Assembly (NCBI GenBank): GCA_951230915.1
Contig: OX579641.1
Location: 25,026,254-25,090,253 of the forward strand
DNA from: Antitrichia curtipendula
Taxonomy: Eukaryota; Streptophyta; Bryopsida; Hypnales; Leucodontaceae
Reading direction: 5' to 3'
Length of the DNA stretch: 64,000 bases
Both the position numbers and the translations under genes were made by a program. How positions within the stretch are numbered: the first letter of the stretch is position 1; every line of letters begins with the position of its first letter. The notes under the pieces are model-generated. The model saw only the letters and a list, made by a program, of their open reading frames with translations. It searched no databases and had not been told where the DNA came from. Of the stretch, positions 12,560 through 24,930 are shown piece by piece.

Positions 12560-13070
12560 GATTGAACCCCTTTTCCTTAGACTATCCAAAAAGTAAAAAA
12601 ATGACTCTCCCCCCCAAATATGACTAAAGCAAAAATATGACTAGATGCTCTCCAAATATGTTCCATGTTCAAATTTTCCATTGGCTACCTCCAAAGGAGA
12701 TCAAATGACTATTTAAAAAATGTGACTACAAAATATGACTCCCCAAAAAATATGACTATAAAATATGACTCAAGCAAAAATATGATTGGTTGCTCCTTAA
12801 ACATGTTCCTTGCTCAAAAAGAAAAAAGAAAATGACTATATAAAAAATGTGACTACAAAATATGACTCCCCAAAAAATATGACTACAAAATATGGCTCAA
12901 GCAAAAATATGACTAGGAACTCTTCAAACATGTTCCCATCCAAATTTTCCTTGGACTACCCAAAAACAAAAAAATGTCACTGCCAAAAAAATATGACTAT
13001 AAAATATGATTGACACAAAAATATGATTACATAATATGACTAGACGTTCCTTGAATATGTTCCCTATTGT
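12560..13070. repeat. AT-rich satellite built on AAATATGACT
   Basis: About four diverged copies of a 115-150-bp unit follow each other. Each contains several AAATATGACTC or AAATATGACTA words, then CAAGCAAAAATATGACTAG, then a CTC(C/T)AAA(C/T)ATGTTCC phrase and TTTTCCTTGGACTACC. A nested short-period (13-20 bp) repeat of TATGACT runs through each copy. The one frame in it (12810-13013) is a repeat translation. Confidence 0.7.
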
Positions 13071-13080
13071 TCCTAATAAA

Positions 13081-13127
13081 GTACTTAGCCGTTCCCAATG
13101 GGCGTATACTATACGCCCATGAAGTAC
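13081..13127. repeat. Small perfect hairpin, 23-bp palindromic tip
   Basis: ATGGGCGTATA, one C, then TATACGCCCAT (13098-13120) is a perfect 11-bp inverted repeat. It is embedded between GTACTT (13081) and AAGTAC (13122-13127), which also pair. It lies at the end of the AAATATGACT satellite. A cruciform or a transposon end are both possible. 13130-14320 shows nothing else. Confidence 0.5.
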
Positions 13128-14325
13128 AAGGCCAAAATATGAATGGCAGTCATATTTGCAGTCATATTTTTTCCCAAGATGTTGGCCTCCCAAAATATAA
13201 TTGCAAGTAGTCACTAGTCATTCCTAGTCATGTTTTTGCAATCATAAAATGCAGGTTTTGTTGTCGTGCTAACAAACAAGTTAGAATACGTTTACACCAA
13301 CAATTCATTCTTACACATTCTTACGTAGATCTTATTTACACATGCTAGGTCAACATGTCTTTCTTCAACATTTCCACTTAGTGTACTTAGTTGTTGTTTT
13401 TTCCTTCTTTTAATGGACACAATGAAGTAGAGCAAATACGAAAAAACAGATTGAGATACATTTTTTTTCTCTAAATGATTTTTTTTCATTCTTGAATCTT
13501 GTTCTAAAAATTGGCTTCATATTTTGCATTCAATGATTTGAAAGTCTTTGCTTGAATGTGGATTATTTTTGTAGAAAGACTTAATGTTGATATCATAGTT
13601 GGACATATTAACAAATGATTCCCATATTTCAATTTTTAAACTACAATGTGATTGTATTGTATACAAACCAAATTGTTCAATATATATTGTTTCAAAAAAC
13701 ATCTTGTAAATACTACCACAATATTGTACAAAACAAAAAATCCAACCATGAATAATTGTTGATTCAATGTTCCTACACCATATTGAAAATGTTAAAACAA
13801 TATCATTAACTCACAATCAACATTGAGTCAATATAACTTGTAACATACCTTCTGTGCCTAGTTAACTTTGTGTTTGTTATGTTGTTTCAACAATGGTGAA
13901 ATATTGATTCAAAGTTCTAAAAAATTTGAGATGTATGCAGTTGGTGATCAAGTCCTTTAAAAAAAAACTAGGGTTGTAAGGTGGAAATATAAAAAATTGT
14001 CAAAATAAACAAATCAACACAGTTAGAGGCACTATTTTCTAATAAATAATTTTTTTGTAGAATTAGAAATTGAAGATTATAAATTTTCAAAAACAAAATT
14101 AGACTTTTGGACATGAGATGTAATTTCTATGAATTTTCAAAGTCAAAGCTCCCTAGGTCACTAAAATTGTCATATAGCTTGGTTTTAAAACCAAGATATA
14201 GAAAAATCAATAGTCAACCAATGATGATTAAGTGTAAATAAAGTTCAAAGACTTTGGAGGGGACATGGTTTAATAGAAGTCTAATTGTCAAGAATGAGGT
14301 ACAGGGACGGTTTTAGGTGTTCTTA

Positions 14326-14398
14326 CACTAGAAGAAACCCGTGTTTGTCCTAACATCCCAAAACTGGACGTCAGAAAAAACACGGATTTCTTCTAGTG
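14326..14398. mobile_element. 73-bp CACTA-type mini-element
   Basis: The left end is CACTAGAAGAAACCCGTGTT and the right end AACACGGATTTCTTCTAGTG. The two ends are inverted repeats of about 20 bp with one indel-like difference, leaving a loop of only about 33 bp. It is flanked by TTA on each side (14323-14325, 14399-14401), the 3-bp duplication of CACTA elements. Among CACTA derivatives this is extremely short. 14402-15809 contains AT-rich DNA without further features I can name. Confidence 0.8.
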
Positions 14399-15809
14399 TT
14401 ACCTTATAACATAATTTTCTAATTTCAAGGTTCAATGTTGTTTATAAAGACAAGCATTGTCATCATAAAATAATGGTATTTGGCGATATCATTGTCAAGC
14501 ATTGATGCTACCTACTACTTAACTCCTAATGGACTAGATAGCATTTCAACTATAAATTGTCAACAACTATCACTATTTTGATTAGTGAGAAAAAAATGAA
14601 AAAAATACATATTTTTTTGAATTCTAACCATATAAATTTGTACTAGACCACTATGGAAATGTATTAAAAAGATTCTAGAAACTTTGACCATGCAAGTTGA
14701 AAGATTATAGTATTTGAAGTTAGAAGATTCGTTTTTTGGACCTTCTCTAATAGGGCCAATAGATATTACGTTCTCCTAGAGGGAGATTTTTGCACTACAC
14801 ATGTTTTTTTTGACAATCACATTCTAAATTGGATGAGTTACATACTTGTCAAATTTCAATGTGTAGATGTGAATTTTAGCAAAAGATTCATGAACTGCTT
14901 GAACTATTTGGAATTTTTTGGACAACATAGCTTTTGATCTTGTCTAGGGGGTACATGTCTAAACCTTCTATTAAAAATTCAAAAAGATCCATTGAAAATT
15001 GACATCATAGGAATGTGCTCAAGTTTTCAATTGGTCGTCCAATGACCATTGGATCCTTTGGGAGTTGATGTCTTGGAATACCTAAACTTTGGGGCATCAT
15101 TATGTATGCTTGTGCTTGAGAGAGTACCATCACACACAAAAGTGCTCTTGAATTGAAACTCACCTTTGAGATGAAAACATCCAAAATATTTGAGACTCAT
15201 TTCTATGGTAAAAACACCAAAAATTGTCCCCATCTTCACTCTTGACTAGTAGACATCCATTACACCACGTGTCCCCCAAAGTGTTATTAAACTATTCTCA
15301 TATTTAATTGGAATTGGTTGACTACTAATGTTTTAAGATTTTCATTTAAGAACCAAGCTATGACCAAGCTATGTGACTTGCTCAATGGCCTAGGGCAGTG
15401 TTTGGGAAGTTTTTAAAGTTTTACCGGCTAATTTCCTCCAATTTCCATACTGAACCGGTTTTTCAAGTACCGAGTCCGGTTATTTACTCTTTTTCCATTC
15501 AAAAAAATAAATTTATAGACATTTTCACCGGGTTTTAGCCGATGTTTTCAAATTGCAACCATTTTTTTCCCCAATTCCACTGGCTAACTTTGAACTAGCC
15601 GTCGGTTCTTCCTGGACACTAGCCTAGGGTGTTCCATTTTGAAAATTCATAGAAATCACATGTCTTATCCAAATATTATAATATTTTAAGAAAAAATTCA
15701 TGATTTTCAATTGTTAGTACTGAAAAATATTTTCAAGGTGCCTTCAACTACGCTAAATTGCTTATTTTCATGGTTTTCAGTGGTTCCCCTTCTCCAAATA
15801 GCAATGATA

Positions 15810-16110
15810 AGGTAGTCTGCTCTAAAAGCAAACGGGCTCTAAAACCAAACATGGCACAGAGGTACATTTTGCTTTCTTCAATGTATCAACGGTGTACATT
15901 TCAGGAGGTGGTCGGTTTAGTGACCACTGCGTTTTAACTTAAAAAATTTGTAACTAATTCCACGAAGGTCCAAAAAATATGAAACGACTTGGGTTAGATG
16001 CCAATTTCATTTTTCTTCCTCTAAAAATTAACTGAAAATTGTTTCAAGGAGTTTAGGTTCCCCGAAAAGGCAAACAGCTCTTAAATGGTCGCTTTAAGAG
16101 CAGATTACCT
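15810..16110. mobile_element. Mariner-like MITE, 301 bp, TA-flanked
   Basis: The left terminus AGGTAGTCTGCTCTAAAAGC and the reverse complement of the right terminus, AGGTAATCTGCTCTTAAAGC, agree at 18 of 20 positions. TA dinucleotides flank both ends (15808-15809, 16111-16112), as expected for Tc1/mariner insertion. The interior has no open frame. Assignment rests on the TIR and TA flank only; other TA-inserting families are possible. Confidence 0.55.
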
Positions 16111-16399
16111 TATGAATACTGCATCATCGTCAGGCCTGGATTGGAAGTGCCTACCTGCACCAGCACACTGCATGAAACGGGAGGTTGCCAGAACGGATTC
16201 TTCGTTGAAGACAAAGGCCAGCGGATGAGGAGGTGGCAGCATCGGAGGCGCTGGCAGGCCGGGAGCCCGGGACGGACGAACTAACTTACTAAGTCAAGTC
16301 AGGTCCGGGCTTGAGGGGACCGAAACCTGGGCAGGAAGACGTAACGAAGCGGATTTACGTTATACCCGGCGGACATCGTCCGCACAGCGAGACGGAATT

Positions 16400-16881
16400 G
16401 AAGGCAGCCAGCAGTCGGTCGGTCGCACTGCCTACGAGCTGAGCGGAAGTTCGTCGACGACGTCCCAAATGGAGCAGAGCAGGAAACGGAGGCAGAGTGC
16501 CAGCCTTGAGTTCAGTTATTAGCTATTCGCCGCAGCAGCTCAGCATCCGTCGTGTGTTGCCTCTGGCTTCCTCTCCCTTGAGTTGTCTCTCCCGTCTTGT
16601 CTTCTGTCCCTCCCCTGACGAAGTTAAACGGCGCTACGCTTAGCTAATCTAAACTAAGTTAGCTAAGGTCGCACTGCCGTCGCCCGCCCCGCCGACTCCC
16701 CGCTATCGCTTCTATTTGCATTTCTCTCTCTCTCTCTCTCTTTCTGTCTCTTCACTACGGATCTCTTCAACCACGGTGTGGACATCCTTGCCCTCGTCCT
16801 CGCCTGCTTGCTTGCCTCCCTCCCTCCTTCCATCCCTTCCTTCCTCCTGGGCATCATCCCCTCCATCCCTGGGCCACGCTC
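16400..16881 (+). promoter_or_regulatory. Probable promoter and 5' UTR of the Arf-GAP gene
   Basis: Base composition jumps from AT-rich repeat to GC-rich, single-copy DNA at about 16,130. The last 350 bp before the start codon are strongly pyrimidine-rich, with a CT run at 16,722-16,742, a common feature of plant 5' leaders and core promoters. I see no clear TATA box, so an initiator or pyrimidine-patch promoter is more likely. The transcription start is not determined. Confidence 0.4.
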
Positions 16882-17234
16882 ATGGCCTTCACCAACAATG
16901 ACAAATCGCTCGTCACCAAGGAGCAAAATGACCGCCACAAAAAGGTACAGTATCACCTTGATTCGGTCCCATCTCCCCTGCTGCTTGCTCGGCTCACCCC
17001 GCGCTCGTTCTCCTGCTTGTGCGTTAGGGTTTGAACTCCCTCGCCTCGGGGGGAGCTCTTCCGAATTGCCGGGGGTTCTTTCTTGTCGATGGCGTGTTTA
17101 GGGTTAGATCTCCAGATCTGCTGGCGCCATCACCCCCTGCTACTGCACTATTGCAGCTGTCGAATCGTAACGGAGACAGTAGCTATGATGTCATTGCTTT
17201 TGGTGTTGTATCGCTCTTCTCAAGCAAGCACACG

Positions 17235-17296
<62 letters not shown>

Positions 17297-20200
17297 CCAA
17301 GCTTTTTTCCTCAGGGCGCCAGGCCACATGCTTATTCTTCTTTTGTGTTGCAGATGCTGGAGGCCATGATGAAACTACCCGAGAATCGCGAGTGTGCAGA
17401 TTGCCATAGCAAGTTAGTAATCTTTGCTGAAACTCATTTTTATCATTCATGAGGTTGTAATTCTGGGGTTTTCCTGCAACTGTAATCGTAATTGTGTACT
17501 GTTTGATATTCGCGTAATGTTTTGGCATTTCGTGTAGTGTTCTGGCAAATTGATCGCGCTATTTCTGCCACCTCGCGATCCTGACTCGTCTTAGCGCATG
17601 ATTTTTGTCTTCCTCATTGATTGTTTTTCATGAGTTGCCGTCCTTCGAAGCTGCTCGTTTTGTTGCATCGTTTGCAAGCATCGAATGAAGTTTGTTTATG
17701 TATTGACACGAGCTTACAATCTCATCCATTTTTGCATTCCTAAACCGGATTTGCGGCAAATGGAGTTAGAGGCGATTTTCTATCATCAGTTCTGGGTCAT
17801 TGTTAGAGATGATTCCATAGCCTTGCTTTTTTAACATGGCTATTAACGAAGAATTCTCAACTGAGGGGATTTATGGGGACGGCATTCTTTTCTTCCTCAA
17901 TACCGTGTTCTTGCAACAATAATCTGTTATAGAACAGTGTACGAGCTATATTCGCGATTCCTGCTTTTCGCCAGTGCCGGCGGTTCTTTAGGGATGTGAT
18001 GGAGCCTTTGTATCTGTTCAGCCTGGCGTGCGAGTGAGTGCTCTTGATTTTGTGCTCCAACACTGAGCTTTTCCTAAGCTTCAATATTTTGATTGCAGAG
18101 GGCCAAGGTGGGCAAGTGTAAATTTGGGTATTTTCGTGTGCATACAATGTTCTGGAATTCATCGCAGCCTTGGCGTACACATTTCAAAGGTGTGTCGTCG
18201 TAGACTGTTACATTCCTACTGGTCTGTGAAAGTAGGTGCATTTATCAATTTTGTTTCTCTAGATTTGGTGTTGGTCTTTCTTCTGCTGCCTGGTTTCTGA
18301 CATAGTATGTTAAGTGACAGGTTCGATCTGTAACATTGGACACATGGCTACCCGAGCAAGTTGCGTTTATTCAGGGTATGTTTTTCAAGGTTTTCTCTTT
18401 AGTCTTCGTTTATGGATTATGCCATTCATTGTTAGCGAGTACGTTAGTTTTGGATATAGTTTGTGTTTTAATTTTCTGTGTCCCCTATATTTTTGTCGTT
18501 TCCAATATTTCGGTTTTAGTGGTCTAGGGTTTCTATCAGTTTCCTGGTGCTGTTTGGAAAATTGAGCATCAAGAGTCTATTGAGTATTTTTAAACTGAAG
18601 GTCTCAGTAATTGGGTGTCATGTATCCCGATGATCAGGAATGGGCAATGTGAAGGCCAATGAATATTGGGAGGCTGAATTGCCTCCGTCGTTCAAGCGAC
18701 CGGGCGAGAATGACCGCAGTGGACTTGAGACTTTCATTCGTGCAAAGTAAGTACATGGTTCGCTCTGGATTTATGTTCTCACCTATAACTAAAGTTTCCA
18801 TTGGGTTTTTAACTCATGGTGAATCTAGTTTCGTTGATTGCTCTACTGTGTTGAGAACTGTTCGTGATGTTTGTCGGATTCTTTAAAGCAGTTCAATTTC
18901 TGTAATCCTTTTCTATTTCTCGTGAAGGTATGAGGCCAAGAGGTGGGTCGGAAGGGGTGCAAGTGGACAAGCTAAAGCTACGAGTAGGAGGATGTCTCAG
19001 GAAGAGAGTGGACGAAGATCTTCAGAGCCGAAGACGCCGGACCGCTTATCACATGAGGGATCTCGGTTTAGTGCTCATGACAGCACTTCTCAGATTTCAA
19101 CATTTCGTTTAGATGGTCCAACAATCATTCGCAATCCAATTTTTGCTGAAGTGAATGCGGGAAAGTTGAAGGTAATGTTCGGAGTCATACCTTTTTGCAA
19201 TCTTGAAGCTCCAAAACGTGCAAACTCTAGCGTTCTGTTACTTCTTATCTTCTGCGTTTAATGGCAGTTGATACAATACTGCACTTTTCCGGCTTCTACT
19301 CATCATCTCCGTAATCATCGTTTCGCTGCAGTTGTCTTATGAGAGTAGTAGTTTTCTGAAAATAGAGTTTGAGTAGATATGTGCTGTGACGTTTCCATGC
19401 TTAGAAAGATCTGGTTCTGTTGCAGGAAAAGTCAAAAGCACCAGCTCCAAGCCCTGCTGCTCTCAGGGGTCCACCGAGTTCTTCTGCAAGTTCTGTCACA
19501 CAACGAGTGGATGCACAAGCGGGTCCCTCTCAGAAAACAGAAACTACCGCGCCTACAGTACCCGTAACAAAAGAAGCTCCAACAGATCTTTTCGATCTAC
19601 TTAACATTGACTCTGAAAGCAATAGTGCAGCAGATGAGAACGGGTGGGCTGCATTTCAATGTGAGTCATGGAGGCTTTTCTTTTGTGTAGTTCTTCTCAG
19701 ATGCACATAATGTTCTCATTAGTAGTGTTGTTCTTATTCAAGTTTTGTTTCATTGTAGACCACCTACATTGAGAACTAGGACTTTGCAGCTGCAGAACCC
19801 CTGCCAGCAGCTACGTCTGAAGCTCCAACCACATCGGCTGCCTCAACAACTGCAACTAGTGATACTAGTTTGGCATCCTCTTCAAAAAGTAGTAAAAATA
19901 GTATAACTGCTGAGCTGGAAGACCTATTCACGTCTTCTCCTGTTGTTGCGGCTCAGCCCGAAGCAGTAAACCAACCAAGTCAGCCTAAGCCATCCCAGCC
20001 TACCAAGGATGTAAACAGTATACTGAGTCTCTTTGAGAAGGTATTCATCTGTCCTTGCCGCAGCGTTCTGCAGTTAAGAATTTAAAGACAAGTTTCTTTA
20101 ATTTGATTCTGGGTTCGACACATGTTAGGGCTTAGTCATTCATCCTTTTTTGACCTTCTGTCAGTGTTCGTGTGTTTACATTCTAGATCTTTCTACAATT

Positions 20201-21252
20201 TTATCTACAATCTTTCTACAATTGCCTTCTGCAATCTTTGAAGCGGAGATGGGGTCCAGCATCTAATTGGATTTGTCAGTAGTCGTCCCTTGCATCTGAC
20301 CTGGTTGTGGAATAAGTAATGAGTATGGGATTCATTAGGGTGTACAACTAGTTTGTATGTACTTATATTTCTGCTTTTGGTTCTGCTCGTTGTGGCAGAC
20401 CTCCATGGCTTCTCCTTTCGCAGCCCAACAACAGCAAATGGCTGCACTGCTTGCTCAACAGCAGTCTATGATCATGGCTGCTGCTGCAGCTCAGAACATG
20501 CAGGCTGGAGCATTCAGGCAAGGGCAAAACGTATCTAGCAGTAATGAAAAATCTGGTGTTGGAGGTGTGCAAGGTGGTGCTTTTGGACAGCAGTGGCCAG
20601 CTGCTGATCTCCAAGCGCTTGGCAGTTTGGTGTCCAAAGCTGGAGTTCAGAGTGGGGGTCCGTCATTTTCGCAGGTACAGTTTACGATTGCTCTTCGCAT
20701 GTGGGTTTGGAACTATTTGGATGAGAATTCCTGCTTTGCTGGTTATAGGTTTCCCGATGATTTCAACCAACTTGCTTAGATTTTCTCTGTCTGCATGTAC
20801 GCTCAGAATTAGTATTGTCATCAAAGGTTTTTATTCTGGTTGTTTGATTCCGAGGATGTGCAGCCAACTGGGAATGGAGTACGACCATCTCAACCTGGTG
20901 CAGTGGGCATGGGATCAGTAGCTGCAGGAGGTGCTGGGTAAGTCCTGACATGAAGGGCCGCGCATGGAATAAGAATAATTGTAAGAGTTCGTAAATGTTG
21001 GTCATCTAACTGATTGTATGTTATGTTTTCAGGATGTTTGGAGCTGGCTCCACTCAGAGGCTTTCAATGGCTGGTTACATCCCTGGAATGGCTCCAATGG
21101 ATTTTGGAAATGGGACATCAGGTAGTTCCCTTGGCCCTGCAATGAACTCAAAAAGCAGCAGCATCTCCAATGGGTCGGATTCATCTAAACAGAGTGGCGC
21201 CGAGTACGATTTCTCCTCCCTTACAGCTGGGGCATTCACCTCCAAGTCATGA
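16882..21252 (+). CDS. AGD5: Arf-GAP domain protein, AGD5/NEVERSHED type, 11 exons
   Basis: The gene joins 16882-16944, 17354-17412, 18099-18189, 18321-18375, 18638-18746, 18928-19171, 19426-19660, 19790-20040, 20399-20674, 20864-20937 and 21033-21252. All junctions are GT-AG, phases agree and the total is 1,677 nt (558 residues). Residues about 15-130 are an Arf-GAP domain: zinc finger C35-x2-C38-x16-C55-x2-C58, arginine finger R63 in GIHRS, then SLGVHIS and LDTWLPEQV. The middle is Ser/Pro-rich with a DLFDLLNID motif of the clathrin/adaptor-binding kind, and the C-terminal third is Gln/Ala- and Gly-rich. This matches Arabidopsis AGD5 (NEV/MTV4), which activates GTP hydrolysis on ARF1 at the trans-Golgi network. 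It is intact and clearly a host gene. Exon ends were assigned by eye; only the poorly conserved exons 9-10 could differ. Confidence 0.93.
17242..17294. repeat. (CT)n microsatellite in Arf-GAP intron 1
   Basis: An almost pure CT tract of about 53 bp lies inside the first intron of the Arf-GAP gene. It is likely length-polymorphic. Confidence 0.95.
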
Positions 21253-22987
21253 ACACATGTTTGTCTCATTTTCATGAGATTGTAATTCCGTTTTTCCCGT
21301 TCGGTTTGACATGGTATTTCCTTGTACTTTCCTTGTACGAGGACTTTTGCATTGAAGATTGACCGAGGATCTTGTCTAGCCAAACTTGATTATCGCGTGG
21401 TGTGGAAATAGATCTCCGGAAAGCACAGTAGGAAATTTCTCATCCCCCAAAGTGTTTATTAAGAATTGGGGTGTGTCTTCACATTGGTTTTAGTCTCTGC
21501 ATTTGCCGTTGTGACTGGTTAATATAATCCAAGGTGCCGAAATCTTAGCAGGATTTTCGTAGTTTTCTGGCAGCCAAAGCACTATCGCTTTGTTGCTGCA
21601 GATTTTAGATGCTGCTGTGCGGTTTCTCGTTATAGACATTTGTAAGAAAACTGGCAAAATGAGGGGAAGGAGATTTTTTCTATGTTCTCATTAGTTCTGC
21701 CACCGTAGTGAAGATTCCAGGTAGGGACCTTTGATAGAGTCGGAATTGAGGAACTCATAGACGTACACGAGTGAAGTTTGTTCAATCATGAAGTGGTACC
21801 GCCACCTCAATGAGTATAAAGCATTCATTAAAAATATTGATTTTGATCTGTGGGTATTGTCTGCCGGTGTGACAATTTCATCTGGTAGAAACTGGGGGAA
21901 CTTGGAAGGTTTGGAGAGAAGCTAGTTTTCTGAGACGGCGCCCTGAAATGTTCTTGGTATGCCAGCACTCGACTTCTTGTCTAACCCTGGAAGACGACAC
22001 CTGCCAACGTTTCGTTGTGAGTCGCCGTGATTATTTGCTTGCATCAGAGGTGCAGGGCTATCTGTGTTGTCACACTACGTGAGTGTTACAGGACTGAGGA
22101 GAGACCATTTGCGTATATCTTGACGGAGAGTTGCTGCTTACCACCTCTTCCGGCCACTCCTTACAGCCGTTACGTTACGACGACCAAATGAGGTCGAGCA
22201 AGGCGACCTCATCATAGGCCACATGGGGCTTAGACTGTGGGAGCAGTTGCAGCCCTCCAACTGATAAACGTGTGACTACACTACGCAAGCTGCATCGACG
22301 CGGTATGAGATAGTGCATGGGATGCAATGGACAATTTTTGATAAGCTGGTGTGATGAAGCCAGCCTGCCACTCAGGATCTTGGTTTGTTCCAACAGCATG
22401 CATACGGAAGTAGTCGCATACTACATCAGATGTGACCGGCCGCTGGCATTATGTGACCGAGGCCTTGCTGCACACTAAACTTACAATCACTGCATGGAGG
22501 CGACAGCTGCTGCTACTGATGAGTGCTTTACGGTGTTTTGGATGAGTGACTGGAGGCCTGGAGCGACCTGAAAGTGCGTATTCTGGAAGTAGTAGTCGTA
22601 GGCTGCTGCTTACACATCGCACCGGCTCACAATTACATGCAGATCAAGAATGTTGGTACCTACATCTGACTGCAAATTAATCCACGCCGAGTAGTGCTGC
22701 GAGTTCCATACCGGTATATGCGAGAGTGCATTAGCCAAATTAAATCGATATAGGCATGCATAGATATTGCCAATGCATCTTTAGGGACTTCAATATACGA
22801 TGTATACAAGGCAGGCTGGGTGGTTAATTCCGATCGTACTATCGATGGGCGTGAACGAAGTACTAATTAGGAGATTGATCAACAGAATGACTGCATGCTT
22901 TGGAGGTGAGGTTACTTCGGAGTAATTTGGGTGCAGCTGCGGAATGAATGTGCGCACAGATCTTCGACATGGGAGGGACCTTGACGA
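21253..22987. other. Intergenic region between Arf-GAP and O-fucosyltransferase genes
   Basis: The stretch holds the 3' UTR of the Arf-GAP gene and then the upstream region of the fucosyltransferase. No open frame longer than background, no repeat and no RNA gene was recognised. A possible polyadenylation signal was not identified with confidence. Composition is balanced, unlike the repeats further right. Confidence 0.5.
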
Positions 22988-24310
22988 ATGTTGGGAAGGC
23001 CGTGCATGGGAGATCGAAGAGCTGAAGGGGCTAATCGAAGAGTGAGAGTTGCTGTTGTCTTCGCCGCCACGATATTGGCCATGGAGAAAAGATGTTGGAT
23101 GGGGGCGCTGCTGCTGCCCACTCTCACCGTGGTGATCCTCTTGCTCTCGCCCGCAACGCGCCTCCCGCACTGGCAGAAGCTGCAGCAGGCTCCAGCCCCA
23201 GCTCCTCCCGCGTGCCGCCCCGGCATGCCACCGGGATCAAGGGCAAGAGCGGTGGGCATTCCGTGGCAACCCCGGCGGGGCCGGTACTTGGTGCTCATCT
23301 GCGATTCCGGGCAAGTCACGAACCATTTTATCTGCCTGCGCAAGCACATGTACATAGCGGCGCTCTTGAACCGGACGCTGGTGTTGCCGCCACGCACCCT
23401 GGACTACCAGTACGAGCATCTGCTAGACATCGCCCACTTGCATCACTGTCTGGGAAAATCCACCATCATCCCCTTCGAGGCCTTCCGGCACGAAAACAGA
23501 CACCAACTGCACATTGACAAGCTGGTGTGCTTCATGCCCAATTGTTACTTCGACCAAGAGCATCAAACCAGGTGGGAAGCGCTGGGCTTCACGTTCGGCC
23601 CGCGCCAGGATGCGGGCCAGCCCCGGCGCCGTGGCGCTGTGAGGGCGAGATTGGCAGCTGCAGGTGCAGATGCGGAGGCCGTCATTGCCATGGGCGACCT
23701 GTTTTACGCCGAGGTGGAGGACTCCGACAACTTCGCGTTGACACACCAGTGCAGCCTCCTGATACGGCCACACCCTAGCATTGTGGTGGCCGCGCAACGG
23801 TTCGTGCAGACGTACTTGGGGTCGAACTTCTTGGCGGTGCATTTCCGCCGGCACGGATTCTTGGTGTTCTGCAACAGGCGGACGCCCGGGCCCAGCTGCT
23901 TCTACCCCATTCCCCAGGCGGCGCGGTGCATTGAGGCGAAGGTGCGCCAAGTGGGTGTGGACGTGGTGTTCTTGAGCACGGACGCGGCCGGAAGCGAGGT
24001 GGAGGCGCTGGTGGTAGCGCTGCACCAGCGAGGGGTGTTAGTGGTGCGACGCACGGCCACGCACGAGGCGTTGGCGAAATGGGACGCGGTGCTGTGGCGG
24101 CAGGCGGGGCGCGAGGCGGAGGAAGGCGTGATGGGCATGGTGGACAAGGCCATCTGCTCGCTGGCCGTGGTATTTCTGGGCACGCGCGACTCGACCTTCT
24201 CCGCGCACATCCAGAGCATGCGACTCACCATGGCCACCGCCTCCTCTTGCGACGCGACGCTCTGTCACGACCAAGGCGCCCCTTCCTTCATCGCCGCCCC
24301 CATCCCATGA
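22988..24310 (+). CDS. Plant O-fucosyltransferase family protein, single exon
   Basis: A 440-residue GC-rich frame opens at the first ATG after an in-frame TGA (22982); later ATGs at 23006 and 23081 are alternative starts. The start at 23081 (MEKRCWMGALLL) puts the hydrophobic anchor LLLPTLTVVILLLSP directly at the N terminus, as in type II Golgi glycosyltransferases. Features of the GDP-fucose O-fucosyltransferase family follow: YLVLICDSGQVTNHFICLRK and ALLNRTLVLPP in the N-terminal lobe, the HFRRHG signature at about residue 284 (donor-binding Arg), DVVFLSTDA at about 325, and the C-terminal DSTFSAHIQSMR block. The predicted role is transfer of fucose to proteins or glycans in the Golgi; the acceptor cannot be told. 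No introns, frameshifts or signs of decay are visible. Confidence 0.85.
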   Translation: MLGRPCMGDRRAEGANRRVRVAVVFAATILAMEKRCWMGALLLPTLTVVILLLSPATRLPHWQKLQQAPAPAPPACRPGMPPGSRARAVGIPWQPRRGRYLVLICDSGQVTNHFICLRKHMYIAALLNRTLVLPPRTLDYQYEHLLDIAHLHHCLGKSTIIPFEAFRHENRHQLHIDKLVCFMPNCYFDQEHQTRWEALGFTFGPRQDAGQPRRRGAVRARLAAAGADAEAVIAMGDLFYAEVEDSDNFALTHQCSLLIRPHPSIVVAAQRFVQTYLGSNFLAVHFRRHGFLVFCNRRTPGPSCFYPIPQAARCIEAKVRQVGVDVVFLSTDAAGSEVEALVVALHQRGVLVVRRTATHEALAKWDAVLWRQAGREAEEGVMGMVDKAICSLAVVFLGTRDSTFSAHIQSMRLTMATASSCDATLCHDQGAPSFIAAPIP

Positions 24311-24549
24311 CTGTCGCTCGCCGTCCTACTTCCCTCTGTAAGCTGGCTAGCAAGCTCTCACATTCATCGCACATTTGGGAAATGGATTCGCCAATTTTAT
24401 AAGAGTGGTCATGCAAAATTTATACATGGATTCCACCATCGCCCATTCATATCGTTACAACCACACATACCATTTAGTAGCCTTCAGAGAGACTGCCTCT
24501 TCCCTCTCAGAGACACCATCAGGAAAGTGCCCCCCGACTCCACTCGTAC

Positions 24550-24930
24550 AAATGCAGTATTGCAGAAGGGGCTATACTAGCTAATATTCTTGCGGTACTG
24601 CATGTAATACTGCGTTTATACAAAGACAATAACAATTTTTTTTTAAAATTCTAATATTGCGTTTATATTGTATTAATACTTTGTTTCTTAAAAATACAAT
24701 ATTTACTATTTAAATATTTTTCAATTGCAAAATGTCAACAGACACTCCTTTCTTAATACTTTTGCATTACTGCATGTAGTATTGCGCTTAAGTTTTTTAA
24801 TTAAGTGTAGTACAACATTTGTATACACTAAATATTGCTAAATTGCAGTACTGCAAGAGTATTAATTAGGTACTCTATTGTTAAGCCTCTCTACTCATAC
24901 AGATGCAGTACTGCAAGGATATTGAAAAAA
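24550..24930. repeat. Cluster of TGCAGTACTGCA palindromes
   Basis: The 12-bp perfect palindrome TGCAGTACTGCA occurs near 24,853 and 24,903. Close variants (TGCAGTATTGCA, GCGGTACTGCATG, ATTACTGCATGTAGTATTGC) lie near 24,553, 24,594 and 24,767. The text downstream of the first and last copies (GACTGCCTCTTCCCTCTCA and GACTGCCTTTTCCTCTCAC) is also similar, so part of the cluster is a tandem duplication of a unit of about 350-450 bp. Confidence 0.55.

Noticed and set aside
12560..13070. Possible CRISPR-like array
   Set aside because: Repeats are degenerate, directly adjacent and without unique spacers of constant length; this is a plant AT-rich satellite.
22790..24274. Several long minus-strand frames opposite the O-fucosyltransferase
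   Set aside because: Shadow frames of a GC-rich coding sequence; none has recognisable motifs.
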